NCBI GenBank assembly: GCA_963729695.1
Contig: CAVSOT010000004.1
Coordinates: 1-64,000 of the forward strand
Length of the DNA stretch: 64,000 nucleotides
Source: PALSA-693 sp963729695
GTDB lineage: Bacteria; Actinomycetota; Acidimicrobiia; Acidimicrobiales; Palsa-688
Direction of reading: 5' to 3'
A program made the translations under genes and the position numbers. How positions within the stretch are numbered: the stretch's first letter is position 1; each line of letters starts with the position of its first letter. The notes under the pieces were generated by a model that made no database searches, was not told where the DNA came from, and saw only the letters and a program-made list of their open reading frames with translations. Below are positions 1-8,305 of this stretch, piece by piece.

Positions 1-69
1 TGGCGGGGACGGATCTCCTGAGCGTTGGGCGGGGCGCGACCTTGAGTTATGCGACTTTAGAGTGTTGGC

Positions 70-2879
70 GTGGACGTACTACGTGAGCGCGAGCGTGATC
101 TGGCGGCGGTTGAAGAGCTGCTGGGGCACTGCAGCGGGCTACTGCTGATCGAAGGCCAGGCCGGCATCGGCAAGACCTCGCTGGTTGAGGCGGCGTGCTC
201 GCGGCGGCCGGTGAGCTTGCGCGTCCTGCGTGCGAGGGGTTCGGAGTCGAGTCGGGTTTCGCGTTCGGAGTGGTGCGCCAGTTGTTCGAGCGGCGTTTGG
301 CGAGCGGGAGACACGATCGGCAGACGTTGCGGCCGGGCCTGCTGGCGCGGCGCGACCTTTGCTGTCCGGCGACCCCCCGCAAGGGCGGCGATGACACAAC
401 GTTCGCGGTATTGCACGGCCTGTACTGGCTGACCATGAACTTTGCCGACCGCGGTCCGCTGCTGATCGCCGTCGACGACGCGCAATGGGCCGACGAACCC
501 TCGCTGCGCTGGTTGGCTTATGTCGCCCCGCGACTTGAGGGGGCGGCGGTGGCGGTGCTGGTCTCGCTGCGCCCTGCCCAAGCGGCGTTGGTGGGCGCCT
601 GGCTTGAGGCGCTGCTGGTCGAGGCGGGGGGCGTGGTACGTCCGCAGCTGTTGAGCGAGAGCGCGGTGGCCGCGATCGTTCGGGCCGCGCGGGACCGGGG
701 GCAAGCGCTGAGCTGTGTGGGGCGGTGTGGGGGGCGAGCGGCGGTAATCCTCTCTACCTGGCCGAGCTGCTGCGAGGGCCCGCTCGAAGGACCGGCCGTT
801 GGCCGAGCTCGATCCGCCGAGCTGGTGGCTGGCGGGCGTGAGGGGGTGGCCCGGCGGGTGCTGGCCGGGATGCGAGGGCTGGATCCGGGTGCGCTGAGCC
901 TGGCGCAGGCCCTGGCGGTGCTCGGGGACGGTTGCCAGTTGCGCCACGCGGCGGTGATCGCCGGCGTGGAGGTGTCCGAGGCGATCTCGCTGGTGGCATC
1001 CTTGGTTCGTCTGGAGGTATTGGCAACCGACGATCCTCCGCGTTTTATTCATCCGGTTGTCCGCGATGCGGTCGAGGGCTCGTTGGCAAGCGACGCCCGC
1101 GACGCCTTGCACCGCTCCGCTGCTCGACTGCTGGACGGCGATGCGGCCCCGCCTGGTCAGGTGGCGGCGCATCTGGTGGCCGTGCGGCCGGTGGGCGATG
1201 GCTGGGTGGTGGACCGCTTGCGGGAGGCGGCGGCAGAGGCGATGCGCAGCGGCGCGCCGGGCGCAGCGGCCGGACTATTTCGGCGGGCGATTTCGGAACC
1301 GCCCCGGGGCGAGCAGCGGGTGGGGGTTCTTCGCGAGGCGGCCCGGGCGGAAGCCAGCGCCGGGCGCGAGGCGGCGTGCGTGCTGTTGGAGGAAGCGCTG
1401 CGCCTGGCTTCGGATCGGCGGGAGCGGGCCGAGATCGCCCTGGAGGTCGCCGAAGCGTACGCGGCGTTGTTCCGGTGGGTGGAAGCCGTGGATGTCATCG
1501 ACCGGGCGCGGGCGGAACTCGACGACGCCGACGAGGAACTGGCGGCCCGGCTGGAGGGCGAGCTGGTGGTCTGCGCTGTTCATGACGCCCGGCGGGCGGC
1601 ACGGGTGGCGCCGGTGGTTGCGCGGCTGTCTTCCCGGTCGCTGTCGGCCAGCGCGGGGGAGGCGCTGGCTGTCGCCCGCGGGATGTCGATGCTGCTGGCG
1701 GGTCGACCCGACGGACGAGGCCGCGGCCCCGCTGGAGGAAGCGCTCTCACAGGCGGCGCCGGGCGCCGAGAACTGGGACACCCGGGCCGCGCTGTTGTGG
1801 AGTCTGGTGACCGCCGAGCGCTACGACTCGGTGGAGATGGCACTGGGTCCTATGGTCGCCGAGGTCCAACGCTCCGGGAGCGCACGCGGATTCGTTGCCG
1901 TCTACAGCACGCTGGGCCTGCTCAAGCTGCGCCTGGGAGCGCTGCCCGAGGCGGACGCCGCCGCACGGGTTGCCCTGCGGGTGCTGCAGGAGGGCGATTT
2001 TGCGCCCGGGCTGGCATTCGCGGCGACGGTGCTGGCCGATGTGGCCGTCGAAGCCGGCGAGCTCGACGAGGCGCAAGCGCTGATCGGGCTTCTGCCCCAG
2101 GAAGGCTGGCCGGCTGGTGTTGGCACGGTCTTGATCCCGCCGCCCGGGGGCGGCTGCGGCTGGCCCAAGGAAGGCCGGCCGAGGCTCTGATGGACTTCAA
2201 GACGTGCGCAAGGATGTTCAGCGCGGAGGTGTGGGGCACGGAGATGCGTGACGTCGGCTACCTGCACGCCCGCGCCGGCGCCGCCCAAGCGCTGCTGCGG
2301 CTCGGCGAGCGCGATGCCGCGGACCAGATGGCGCAAACGGAGCTGGCCGACGTGCGCGTGTTCGCCGCCCCGCGGGCGTTGGGAGTGGCATCGCGCGTGG
2401 CCGGACTCGCACAAGGGGGCGAGCCCGGCATCGAGCTGCTGTACGAATCGGTGGCCAGCCTCAGGGGTTCCCCGGCGCGGCTCGAGCTGGCCTATTCGCT
2501 GTCCGAGCTGGGGGCGGCGCTGCGCCGCGCCGGTCGGCGCGCCGCGGCCAGTGAGCCGCTGGCCGAGGCGCTCGAGCTGGCCGTCCGCTGCGGCGCTCGC
2601 CGCCTGGCCGGCCGGGCCCGCGAGGAGCTCAAGGCCACCGGGGCGCGCCCCCGGCGCCAGTGGCGCACCGGTGTGGAGGCCCTCACCCCTAGCGAGCTGC
2701 GGGTCACGTCCCTGGCGGCCGAGGGCCGCACCAACCGCGAGATCGCCCACGAGCTGTACGTGACACTGAAAACGGTGGAAGGCCACCTCTCCCGGGCGTA
2801 CACCAAGCTCGGGATACCGGGTCGCGCCGAGCTTCCGGGGGTGTTTGGACCAGAAAAGACCAGGGTGGTAACCCCCTAG
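70..2879 (+). pseudogene. LuxR-family large ATP-binding regulator (MalT/LAL type), frameshifted
   Basis: This encodes a signal-responsive transcription activator of the LAL class: an N-terminal P-loop ATPase, a long TPR-like middle and a C-terminal LuxR helix-turn-helix. The Walker A motif GQAGIGKTSL lies near residue 30 and Walker B (LLIAVDDAQWAD) is coded at about 462-495. The HTH (LTPSELRVTSLAAEGRTNRE...) fills the last 65 codons and ends naturally at 2879. The reading frame changes at about 245, probably again between 290 and 400, at about 1700 and back at about 2135 (next to CCGCCGCCCGGGGG), so no intact protein is made from this sequence as given. Every segment stays recognisable, which fits recent damage or sequencing indels better than old decay. 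The start is GTG at 70. Confidence 0.8.
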
Positions 2880-2940
2880 CGAACGACCCGCCGCCCGAGC
2901 GACCCTTCGAGTCGTAGGTCACCGATGAAGGGAGCTTTGC

Positions 2941-3378
2941 ATGACCAGGACCACGCGAGAGGCGTTCGAGCGGGGAACCGACACCTTCAACAGTCACGAC
3001 ATCGACGGGTTCGCCGAGGTGCTCGCCGACGACGTCGTCTTCGTGGCGCCGGGCGGGATGCGCGGCCGAGGCAAGGTGGGCTGCGTCGAGTTCTACGCCG
3101 GCTGGTTTCAGGCCTTCCCCGACGCCCACGTCGAGGTCCACGATGTGCATTTCATCGACAACATCGCCGTCGAGGAAGGCACCTTCACCGGGACCCACCA
3201 CGGCGTCTTGCACACTCCGACCGGCGACATCCCACCAACCGGGCGCGCCGTCAACCTCGATTTCATCCACGTGCTGCGCTTCCGCGCCGGCCAACACGCC
3301 TCGTTCAACCTGGTGTTCGACCGGCTACTGATGTGCGAGCAGCTCGGCCTCATCCCCGCGCCCGCTACGGCGAGGTAG
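2941..3378 (+). CDS. SnoaL-like / ester cyclase family protein
   Basis: A 145-residue protein of the NTF2-like SnoaL group (polyketide cyclase or ester cyclase type). Visible features are the N-terminal helix with FNSHDIDGFAEVLADDVVF, the central FYAGWFQAFPDAHVEVHDV and the strand region FIHVLRFRAG typical of the cone-shaped fold. Many members have no proven reaction, so the substrate is unknown. ATG 2941 is preceded by GAAGGGAG about 7 bases upstream, and the gene starts 61 bases after the upstream regulator. The reading frame is intact and of normal length for the family. Confidence 0.8.
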   Translation: MTRTTREAFERGTDTFNSHDIDGFAEVLADDVVFVAPGGMRGRGKVGCVEFYAGWFQAFPDAHVEVHDVHFIDNIAVEEGTFTGTHHGVLHTPTGDIPPTGRAVNLDFIHVLRFRAGQHASFNLVFDRLLMCEQLGLIPAPATAR

Positions 3379-3403
3379 TGAATCGCTAACACAAGGAGGT
3401 CTC

Positions 3404-3724
3404 ATGACCTCGGACGGAAAGTGCACGCTGCTGGCGCCCGACGCCGGGGTGAGCCAGGGATGTGACTATGGCGGAGAAAACGGCCGTTCAAATACGAACA
3501 TCCCGATCACCTGCCAGCGATCCGGGCGTACCCAAAGTTCTCGGCCAAGGCGACCAAGACCAGCAGATACCACCGCACGTCTCCGCCCAACTCGACGCCC
3601 GCTACTGCCCACTCAGGGCCAGCGTGACCCGCCGCGTCTACCCCGGCGCCGACCACGAAGGATCTGTCGACGCCGCCACCGGCGACGTTCTCGGGTAGGC
3701 CGCGGATCGCCGAGCCGGACGTGA
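3404..3724 (+). pseudogene. Remnant of a secretory lipase-like alpha/beta hydrolase
   Basis: A strong ribosome binding site (AAGGAGG) precedes ATG 3404, but the ORF opened there soon leaves the meaningful frame. In the frame of 3462-3698 the translation reads LGQGDQDQQIPPHVSAQLDA followed by RVYPGADHEGSVDAATGDVLG. This matches the C-terminal part of the LIP-type alpha/beta hydrolases: an acid residue in a G-D-x-D turn, then the catalytic His in GADHEG. The nucleophile half is absent. I read this as a frameshifted 3' remnant now fused to a foreign start. Confidence 0.5.
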
Positions 3725-3852
3725 GGCCAAGAGCGAATGCTGACCTGCCCAACTGAGGTGCACCCGACGGCAAACCCCTCCGAACACGAGGGACTAGGGG
3801 AATGCCGGCTTCATCAATAAGCAGTGGCAAGGCCAGAAAGGACTTCACCATG

Positions 3853-4076
3853 TCAGGAACACGAGGCGGGCCCGAAACGATGCGGGTGTGTGGGATGGTG
3901 CTCGACCAGGTCGCCGGCACGCAGGGTACATTGCCGAGCGGCCCGGAAATGTTGATCGGGAGGATAATGCTCTGTTGCGAGCCACACGCCCGATATGGAC
4001 ACGGAGATGCCGTCGCCGCACTCTGTAGGCCGAGGACCAACGTCGCGAGCGGAACATCGCTGGAGCGTCCGCATGG
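3853..4076 (-). CDS. Small hypothetical ORF with a good start signal
   Basis: ATG 4076 on the minus strand is preceded by AAAGGA with a 7-base gap, one of the better start signals nearby, and lies 43 bases downstream of the hydrolase-LuxR gene. The 74-residue product (MRTLQRCSARDVG...) has no family I recognise and a composition that could be non-coding. It may be the 5' end of a lost gene. The rest of 3725-4118 holds no other convincing gene. Confidence 0.25.
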
Positions 4077-4118
4077 CGATTTCCTTTCTGGTCGGGAGGT
4101 CGAAACCAGCCGGCTTGT

Positions 4119-5213
4119 TCAGGGAGGTGTGCTTGGACGGATCAGTCCGAGTTCTTGGGCTACGGTCGCGGCGCCGGCTCGGCGCTGCACCCCGAGTTTG
4201 GCGAGGATGCTCGAAACGTGTGCAGCTGCGGTCTTGGGACTGATGAAGAGGATCCCCGCGATTTGCTTGTTCGTGCGGCCGGAGGCCACCAGTTGGAGCA
4301 CCTCTATCTCTCGCGTGGTGAGTCCGACCTCCGGGGGGCTCCCGGGATGCTGCTGGCGAGGAGGGCCGATGCCTTGAAGGAACGCTTCGACTTCTTTGAC
4401 GATGGCGTCGTGATCGCCTGCCCACATCAGGTGGTCTACCCCGGGTAGCTCCACGTACGTGGCGTTCGGGATCCCTTCTGCCAGGCTGCGCCCTTGGCGG
4501 GCTGGGACGACGAGATCTCCAGCCCGGTGCAGCACCAGGGTGGGGATGTGGATGTCGCAGAGGGTGGCCTGCCAGTCGATCTGGTAGCCGAGCTTCATCA
4601 ACGATCGAGCGGACCCTGGGCTCACGCCCGAGCGCGTGAGGCGCAGGTAGGCCGCCTTGGCATCGTCGTCGTCGAGGATACTGGGCGCCCAGAAGGCGAC
4701 TCCCACCCCCTCGGTGCCCCATTCGCGTTCGATGCGGTCAAGGGCCGCGTCTTGGTCATCTGCCAGGCGAGAGAGCAAGCCCATGTCGGGTTCCAGCTTG
4801 GCAAAGGTGCCGTATAGGATTAGGGCTAGGCAGCGGTCCGGGTAGGTCGCGGCGAACAGGCCACACATGGCGCCGCCACCGAGGGTTCCGAACAAGGCGG
4901 CCCGTTCCGATCCGACCGCGTCCAAGACGACTCGGACATCGTGCATTCGCTGCTCGAGGGAAGGAAGCGTGTCGGGATGCACGCGATCAGATAGACCGGT
5001 CCCTTGCTTATCGAACAAGATCAGCCTGGAGAAAGAAGCCAGGCGCTCGAGGAGACGGGCCAGAGGCGGGATGTCCCAGGCGAGGTCGAGGTGGGTGACC
5101 CATCCAGGAGACAGGATCAGGTCGATGGGGCCATCGCCCAACACCTGATAGGCCACATTGAAAGCCCCGTTCTTGGCGTATCTGATCCTCCGCTCCGCCG
5201 GGTGAGCAGGCAT
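4119..5213 (-). CDS. Alpha/beta-hydrolase - LuxR HTH fusion regulator
   Basis: This 364-residue protein joins an alpha/beta-hydrolase fold (residues about 10-285) to a LuxR DNA-binding domain (about 298-362, LTTREIEVLQLVASGRTNKQ). Fusions of this kind occur in actinobacteria as probable ligand-sensing transcription regulators. The hydrolase part has the family's GTGLSDR segment, the acid loop (HRAGDLVVP) and the His loop (PGVDHLMWAGD). The nucleophile elbow, normally G-x-S-x-G-G, reads FGTLGGGAM, so the Ser is Leu at about residue 111. The domain is therefore probably a binding pocket and not an enzyme. ATG 5213 was preferred over TTG 5234 because homology begins right after it. It is divergent from the tautomerase gene across about 200 bases that may carry both promoters. 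Confidence 0.85.
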   Translation of the reverse strand: MPAHPAERRIRYAKNGAFNVAYQVLGDGPIDLILSPGWVTHLDLAWDIPPLARLLERLASFSRLILFDKQGTGLSDRVHPDTLPSLEQRMHDVRVVLDAVGSERAALFGTLGGGAMCGLFAATYPDRCLALILYGTFAKLEPDMGLLSRLADDQDAALDRIEREWGTEGVGVAFWAPSILDDDDAKAAYLRLTRSGVSPGSARSLMKLGYQIDWQATLCDIHIPTLVLHRAGDLVVPARQGRSLAEGIPNATYVELPGVDHLMWAGDHDAIVKEVEAFLQGIGPPRQQHPGSPPEVGLTTREIEVLQLVASGRTNKQIAGILFISPKTAAAHVSSILAKLGVQRRAGAATVAQELGLIRPSTPP

Positions 5214-5414
5214 CTGCCTATTAGAACATACCAACCGGCGCCGCGACGCCGCCCCTTGCTGGATGTGCCCGGTTCCCTAGGTCGGCCTCCTCCGGCTACG
5301 CCATTTGCCCTATCTGAGAATCGCGACATGTTACCAATAGGCGCCAGCGGCCAGCCAGGGCAGACTTGAACACGAGGGTCAGACCGATCCCTATGACAAC
5401 AAGGAGTCCCTGAC

Positions 5415-5642
5415 GTGCCACTGATCAACGTAAAGCTGATCGAAGGAGTCTTCTCCGACGACCAGAAGCACGACATCATCGAGCGGCTCACCGACGCCAT
5501 GGTCTCCGTCGAGGGCGAGAACATGCGCGGCGTCACCTGGTGCGTGGTCGAGGAGGTCAAAAGCGGCGACTGGGGGATCGCCGGAAACCCGATGACCACC
5601 CAGGCCGTGCGGGCTCTCGCTGCTGGACAACCCGTCGGTTAG
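5415..5642 (+). CDS. 4-oxalocrotonate tautomerase family protein
   Basis: A 75-residue protein of the tautomerase superfamily, which moves protons in keto-enol pairs using an N-terminal proline as general base. The start is GTG 5415 with AAGGAG nine bases upstream. The second residue is Pro (MPLINVKLIEG), as required once Met is removed. The family pattern FSDDQKHDIIERLTDAMV follows, with GNPMTTQAV near the end. Length (about 62-80) and frame are normal. The substrate is unknown; a role beside the divergent hydrolase-like regulator is possible but unproven. Confidence 0.85.
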   Translation: MPLINVKLIEGVFSDDQKHDIIERLTDAMVSVEGENMRGVTWCVVEEVKSGDWGIAGNPMTTQAVRALAAGQPVG

Positions 5643-5955
5643 CCTCGCTCGAACATTCCGCAACCGGGCCCAGATACGGCCGGTCTACCGAGCGAGCGCG
5701 GTTCAGCTTCGTTTGGTGCAACGAGGCTGTGTCGCCCCCCGGCCGCGGCACAGCTGGTGGGGCGCGGCTGGCGACCGCAAGGCGCCAGTGTCACAGAATG
5801 TTTTTTGGGCGCCGCTGGTGTGAGGGGATGGATAACCCGCCTTTCTACGGGACCGTCCGCCCAGAGTGACAGCCAATCTCTATGAACCGGTCATATGGCA
5901 GCAGCTCGTTAGTCAGAGTTGTCGTTTCGAGAGCATCCAAGAAAGGAAAAGACAA
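5643..5955. other. Intergenic region upstream of hypX
   Basis: About 310 bases with no convincing gene. It should contain the promoter of the hypX-like gene; I could not identify defined -35/-10 boxes. ORFs here are short and lack start signals. Confidence 0.4.
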
Positions 5956-7689
5956 ATGGTGGCCATGGATAGTGGGCGGGAGGCGGGCGCTGTGTGCGTG
6001 CTGCTGATGGCCAGCGGGGTGAATAGCCTCACGCAGCGGGTTTTCGTGGACCTCAAGGACGCCGGATACGACGTCACCGTTATGGCTGTGGCCGACCAGG
6101 CACAGATGCAGGCCGCCTTCGAGCGTGCCGAGCCGGATCTCGTGGTCGCGCCTTTCCTGAAGCGGGCCATTCCCGAATCGCTGTGGTCCGCCTGTCCGTG
6201 CCTGGTCGTGCACCCCGGCATTCGCGGCGATCGTGGGCCGTCCTCGCTGGACTGGGCTATCCATGACGGGGAGGATCGTTGGGGAGTGACGGTTCTGCAG
6301 GCCAACGCCGAGTTCGACGCGGGCGACATCTGGGCCCACCGCGACTTCGCGATGCGACCGGCCAGTAAGAGCGCGCTGTACCGTCACGAGGTCGCTGACG
6401 CTGCCAGCGCGGCGGTTCAAGAGGCCTTGTGGCGCTTCCGGCAGGGCACCTTCAGCCCCGCCCCGTTGGATTATGGCTGCCCAGACGTCCGCGGTCGGCC
6501 TCGACCGGCTATGAAACAATCCGACCGGAGCGTGGATTGGTCGGGTCCCACCACCGAGATCATGCGGACACTGCGCTGCTCGGACAGCAGCCCCGGAGTG
6601 TCCGACGTCCTCGCCGGACGGCAGTACTACCTCTTCGGTGCTCACGAGGACGACTTCCTGAACGGGCCGCCCGGGACCATCCTGGCCCAGCGACGCGGCG
6701 CTGTTTGTCGCGCCACAGGCGATGGCGCCATCTGGATCGAACGACTCAAGACGACTGATCCTGGCAGCTTGAAGCTTCCGGCTGCCGACGCGCTGCGAGG
6801 GCATCTGTGCCATGTGCCGAATCTAAACATCTCTCCTGACCAGGTGGTCGAAGGCCGCACCTTCCGGGAGCTTCGCTACCACGAGCACCACCAGATCGGC
6901 TACCTCCACTTCGAGTTCTACAACGGAGCCATGAGCACCGCCCAATGCCGCCGCCTACAGCACGCCTACCAGTGGGCCCGCCGCCGACCCACCAAGGCCA
7001 TCGTCTTGATGGGCGGAGACGACCTGTGGTCGAACGGCATCGACCTAACTGCAATTGAAGCCGCCGCCGACCCTGTTTTTGAATCGTGGCGCAACATAAA
7101 CGCCATCGACGATCTCGTCCGCGACATCATCACCACCGAATCCCATCTGACCTGCGCGGCCATCGCCGGCAACGCCGGTGCCGGTGGAGCCATCCTGGCC
7201 CTGGCCGCCGACGTGGTCTACGCCCGCGATGGGGTGGTCCTGAACCCCCATTACCAGACCATGCACCTCTTCGGCTCCGAATACTGGACCTACTTGCTCC
7301 CCCGTCGAGTCGGCGCCCGGCAGGCCCAGGAACTCACCCACCAATGCCAGCCCGTCAGCACCAAAACAGCCAAGAGCATAGGGTTGGTCGACACAACCTT
7401 CCCCGGCCCCGTCCCCGTCTTTGGCAACGCCGTGCGGAAACACCTCGAAACCCTGACCGACGGCGCTGACTTCGACCGCCGGCTCCGACACAAACACCAG
7501 CAACGTCTCCGCCACGAATCGGTCAAGCCGCTGCAGGCCTACCGCGAAGACGAGCTGGGTCAAATGCGCCACGACTTCGCTCACACGGACTATCACCAGG
7601 CCCGCCGCCGCTTCTTGCACGTGGCACCCTCACCGGCAATATCGGGGGCGGCCGCGACCGAGAATCGCTCGCAGCTTGTTAGCCAGTGA
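5956..7689 (+). CDS. hypX: HypX/HoxX-type hydrogenase maturation protein (formyltransferase-crotonase fusion)
   Basis: HypX makes CO, one ligand of the [NiFe]-hydrogenase active site, from N10-formyl-tetrahydrofolate through formyl-CoA in aerobic hydrogen oxidisers. The 577-residue protein has the two expected modules. Residues about 10-260 form a formyltransferase domain with the family block VVHPGIRGDRGPSSLDWAI (His 86) and the acidic FDAGDIW (Asp 121/124). Residues about 305-540 form an enoyl-CoA hydratase/isomerase-like domain with the oxyanion-hole loop AIAGNAGAGGAILALAADVV. ATG 5956 follows AAAGGAAAAG; the 30 residues upstream in the open frame are not family-like. The stop overlaps the next start by one base (TGATG), suggesting translational coupling. 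No hydrogenase structural or other hyp gene is visible in the window, which is unusual. The frame is intact. Confidence 0.92.
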   Translation: MVAMDSGREAGAVCVLLMASGVNSLTQRVFVDLKDAGYDVTVMAVADQAQMQAAFERAEPDLVVAPFLKRAIPESLWSACPCLVVHPGIRGDRGPSSLDWAIHDGEDRWGVTVLQANAEFDAGDIWAHRDFAMRPASKSALYRHEVADAASAAVQEALWRFRQGTFSPAPLDYGCPDVRGRPRPAMKQSDRSVDWSGPTTEIMRTLRCSDSSPGVSDVLAGRQYYLFGAHEDDFLNGPPGTILAQRRGAVCRATGDGAIWIERLKTTDPGSLKLPAADALRGHLCHVPNLNISPDQVVEGRTFRELRYHEHHQIGYLHFEFYNGAMSTAQCRRLQHAYQWARRRPTKAIVLMGGDDLWSNGIDLTAIEAAADPVFESWRNINAIDDLVRDIITTESHLTCAAIAGNAGAGGAILALAADVVYARDGVVLNPHYQTMHLFGSEYWTYLLPRRVGARQAQELTHQCQPVSTKTAKSIGLVDTTFPGPVPVFGNAVRKHLETLTDGADFDRRLRHKHQQRLRHESVKPLQAYREDELGQMRHDFAHTDYHQARRRFLHVAPSPAISGAAATENRSQLVSQ

Positions 7690-8099
7690 TGGCACCCCTT
7701 GCGAGCAGTCCCAAGCTGTGGCCGTGGTTTGCTGGCTGGGTTGTGGTTGGAGCCACCTGGTCGCTGGCCGGGATTGCGGTCTTGTCGTTCGGGCTGCTTG
7801 TCGCCCCTGCGGCAGTGGTCGGCACCGTCCTGCTAGCCAGAAGGGCACCCCCAGGGAGTAGTCGAGTCGGGGTGGTCGCTGGGCTCGGTCTCGCTCCGCT
7901 ATTTGTCGCTTATCTCAATCGAGAGGGTCCAGGCAACGTCTGCTCCGAGGTGGCCCACGGGGGCCACAGCTGCCTTCAGGCGTGGAACCCGTGGCCCTGG
8001 GCCGCTGCGGGGACCTCCCTTGTCACAGTAGGGATCACTCTCTTCCTTGTCCTCGGCCACCGCTGCCCGAGGTCATCGACCTTGCCCGGCGGGTCGTGA
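7689..8099 (+). CDS. Small integral membrane protein coupled to hypX
   Basis: A 136-residue protein with about four hydrophobic segments: around WFAGWVVVGATWSLAGIAVL, SFGLLVAPAAVVGTVLLA, VGVVAGLGLAPLFVAYL and WAAAGTSLVTVGITLFLVLG. No family is recognised. Its ATG overlaps the hypX TGA by one base, so the two are probably translated together. A GTG at 7686 is an alternative start. Cys residues in NVCSEVAHGGHSCLQ lie in the loop before the last segment. Function unknown; a link to hydrogenase metabolism is only suggested by position. Confidence 0.65.
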   Translation: MAPLASSPKLWPWFAGWVVVGATWSLAGIAVLSFGLLVAPAAVVGTVLLARRAPPGSSRVGVVAGLGLAPLFVAYLNREGPGNVCSEVAHGGHSCLQAWNPWPWAAAGTSLVTVGITLFLVLGHRCPRSSTLPGGS

Positions 8100-8305
8100 A
8101 TGCTCACCGTCAAAGCCTGTCCGACGTACATACCGCGGCAATTCCGACCTCAACCCCCTGGGTCTCGCCGCTGTCGCTCTTCTCCCCAGACTTCGGGCGG
8201 CCCCTTGACCGATGAGCCGGTCCTCGCTGTTCCTTGGAGTACACCCGGCGTAACGGCTTTTCAGCCCGCCGGCACGGACGTAGGCCTTTCTTTTGGAGGT
8301 ATGTG

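Noticed and set aside
3507..4040. 177-codon minus-strand ORF
   Set aside because: No ribosome binding site and no family; it overlaps the lipase remnant and seems a GC-driven open frame.
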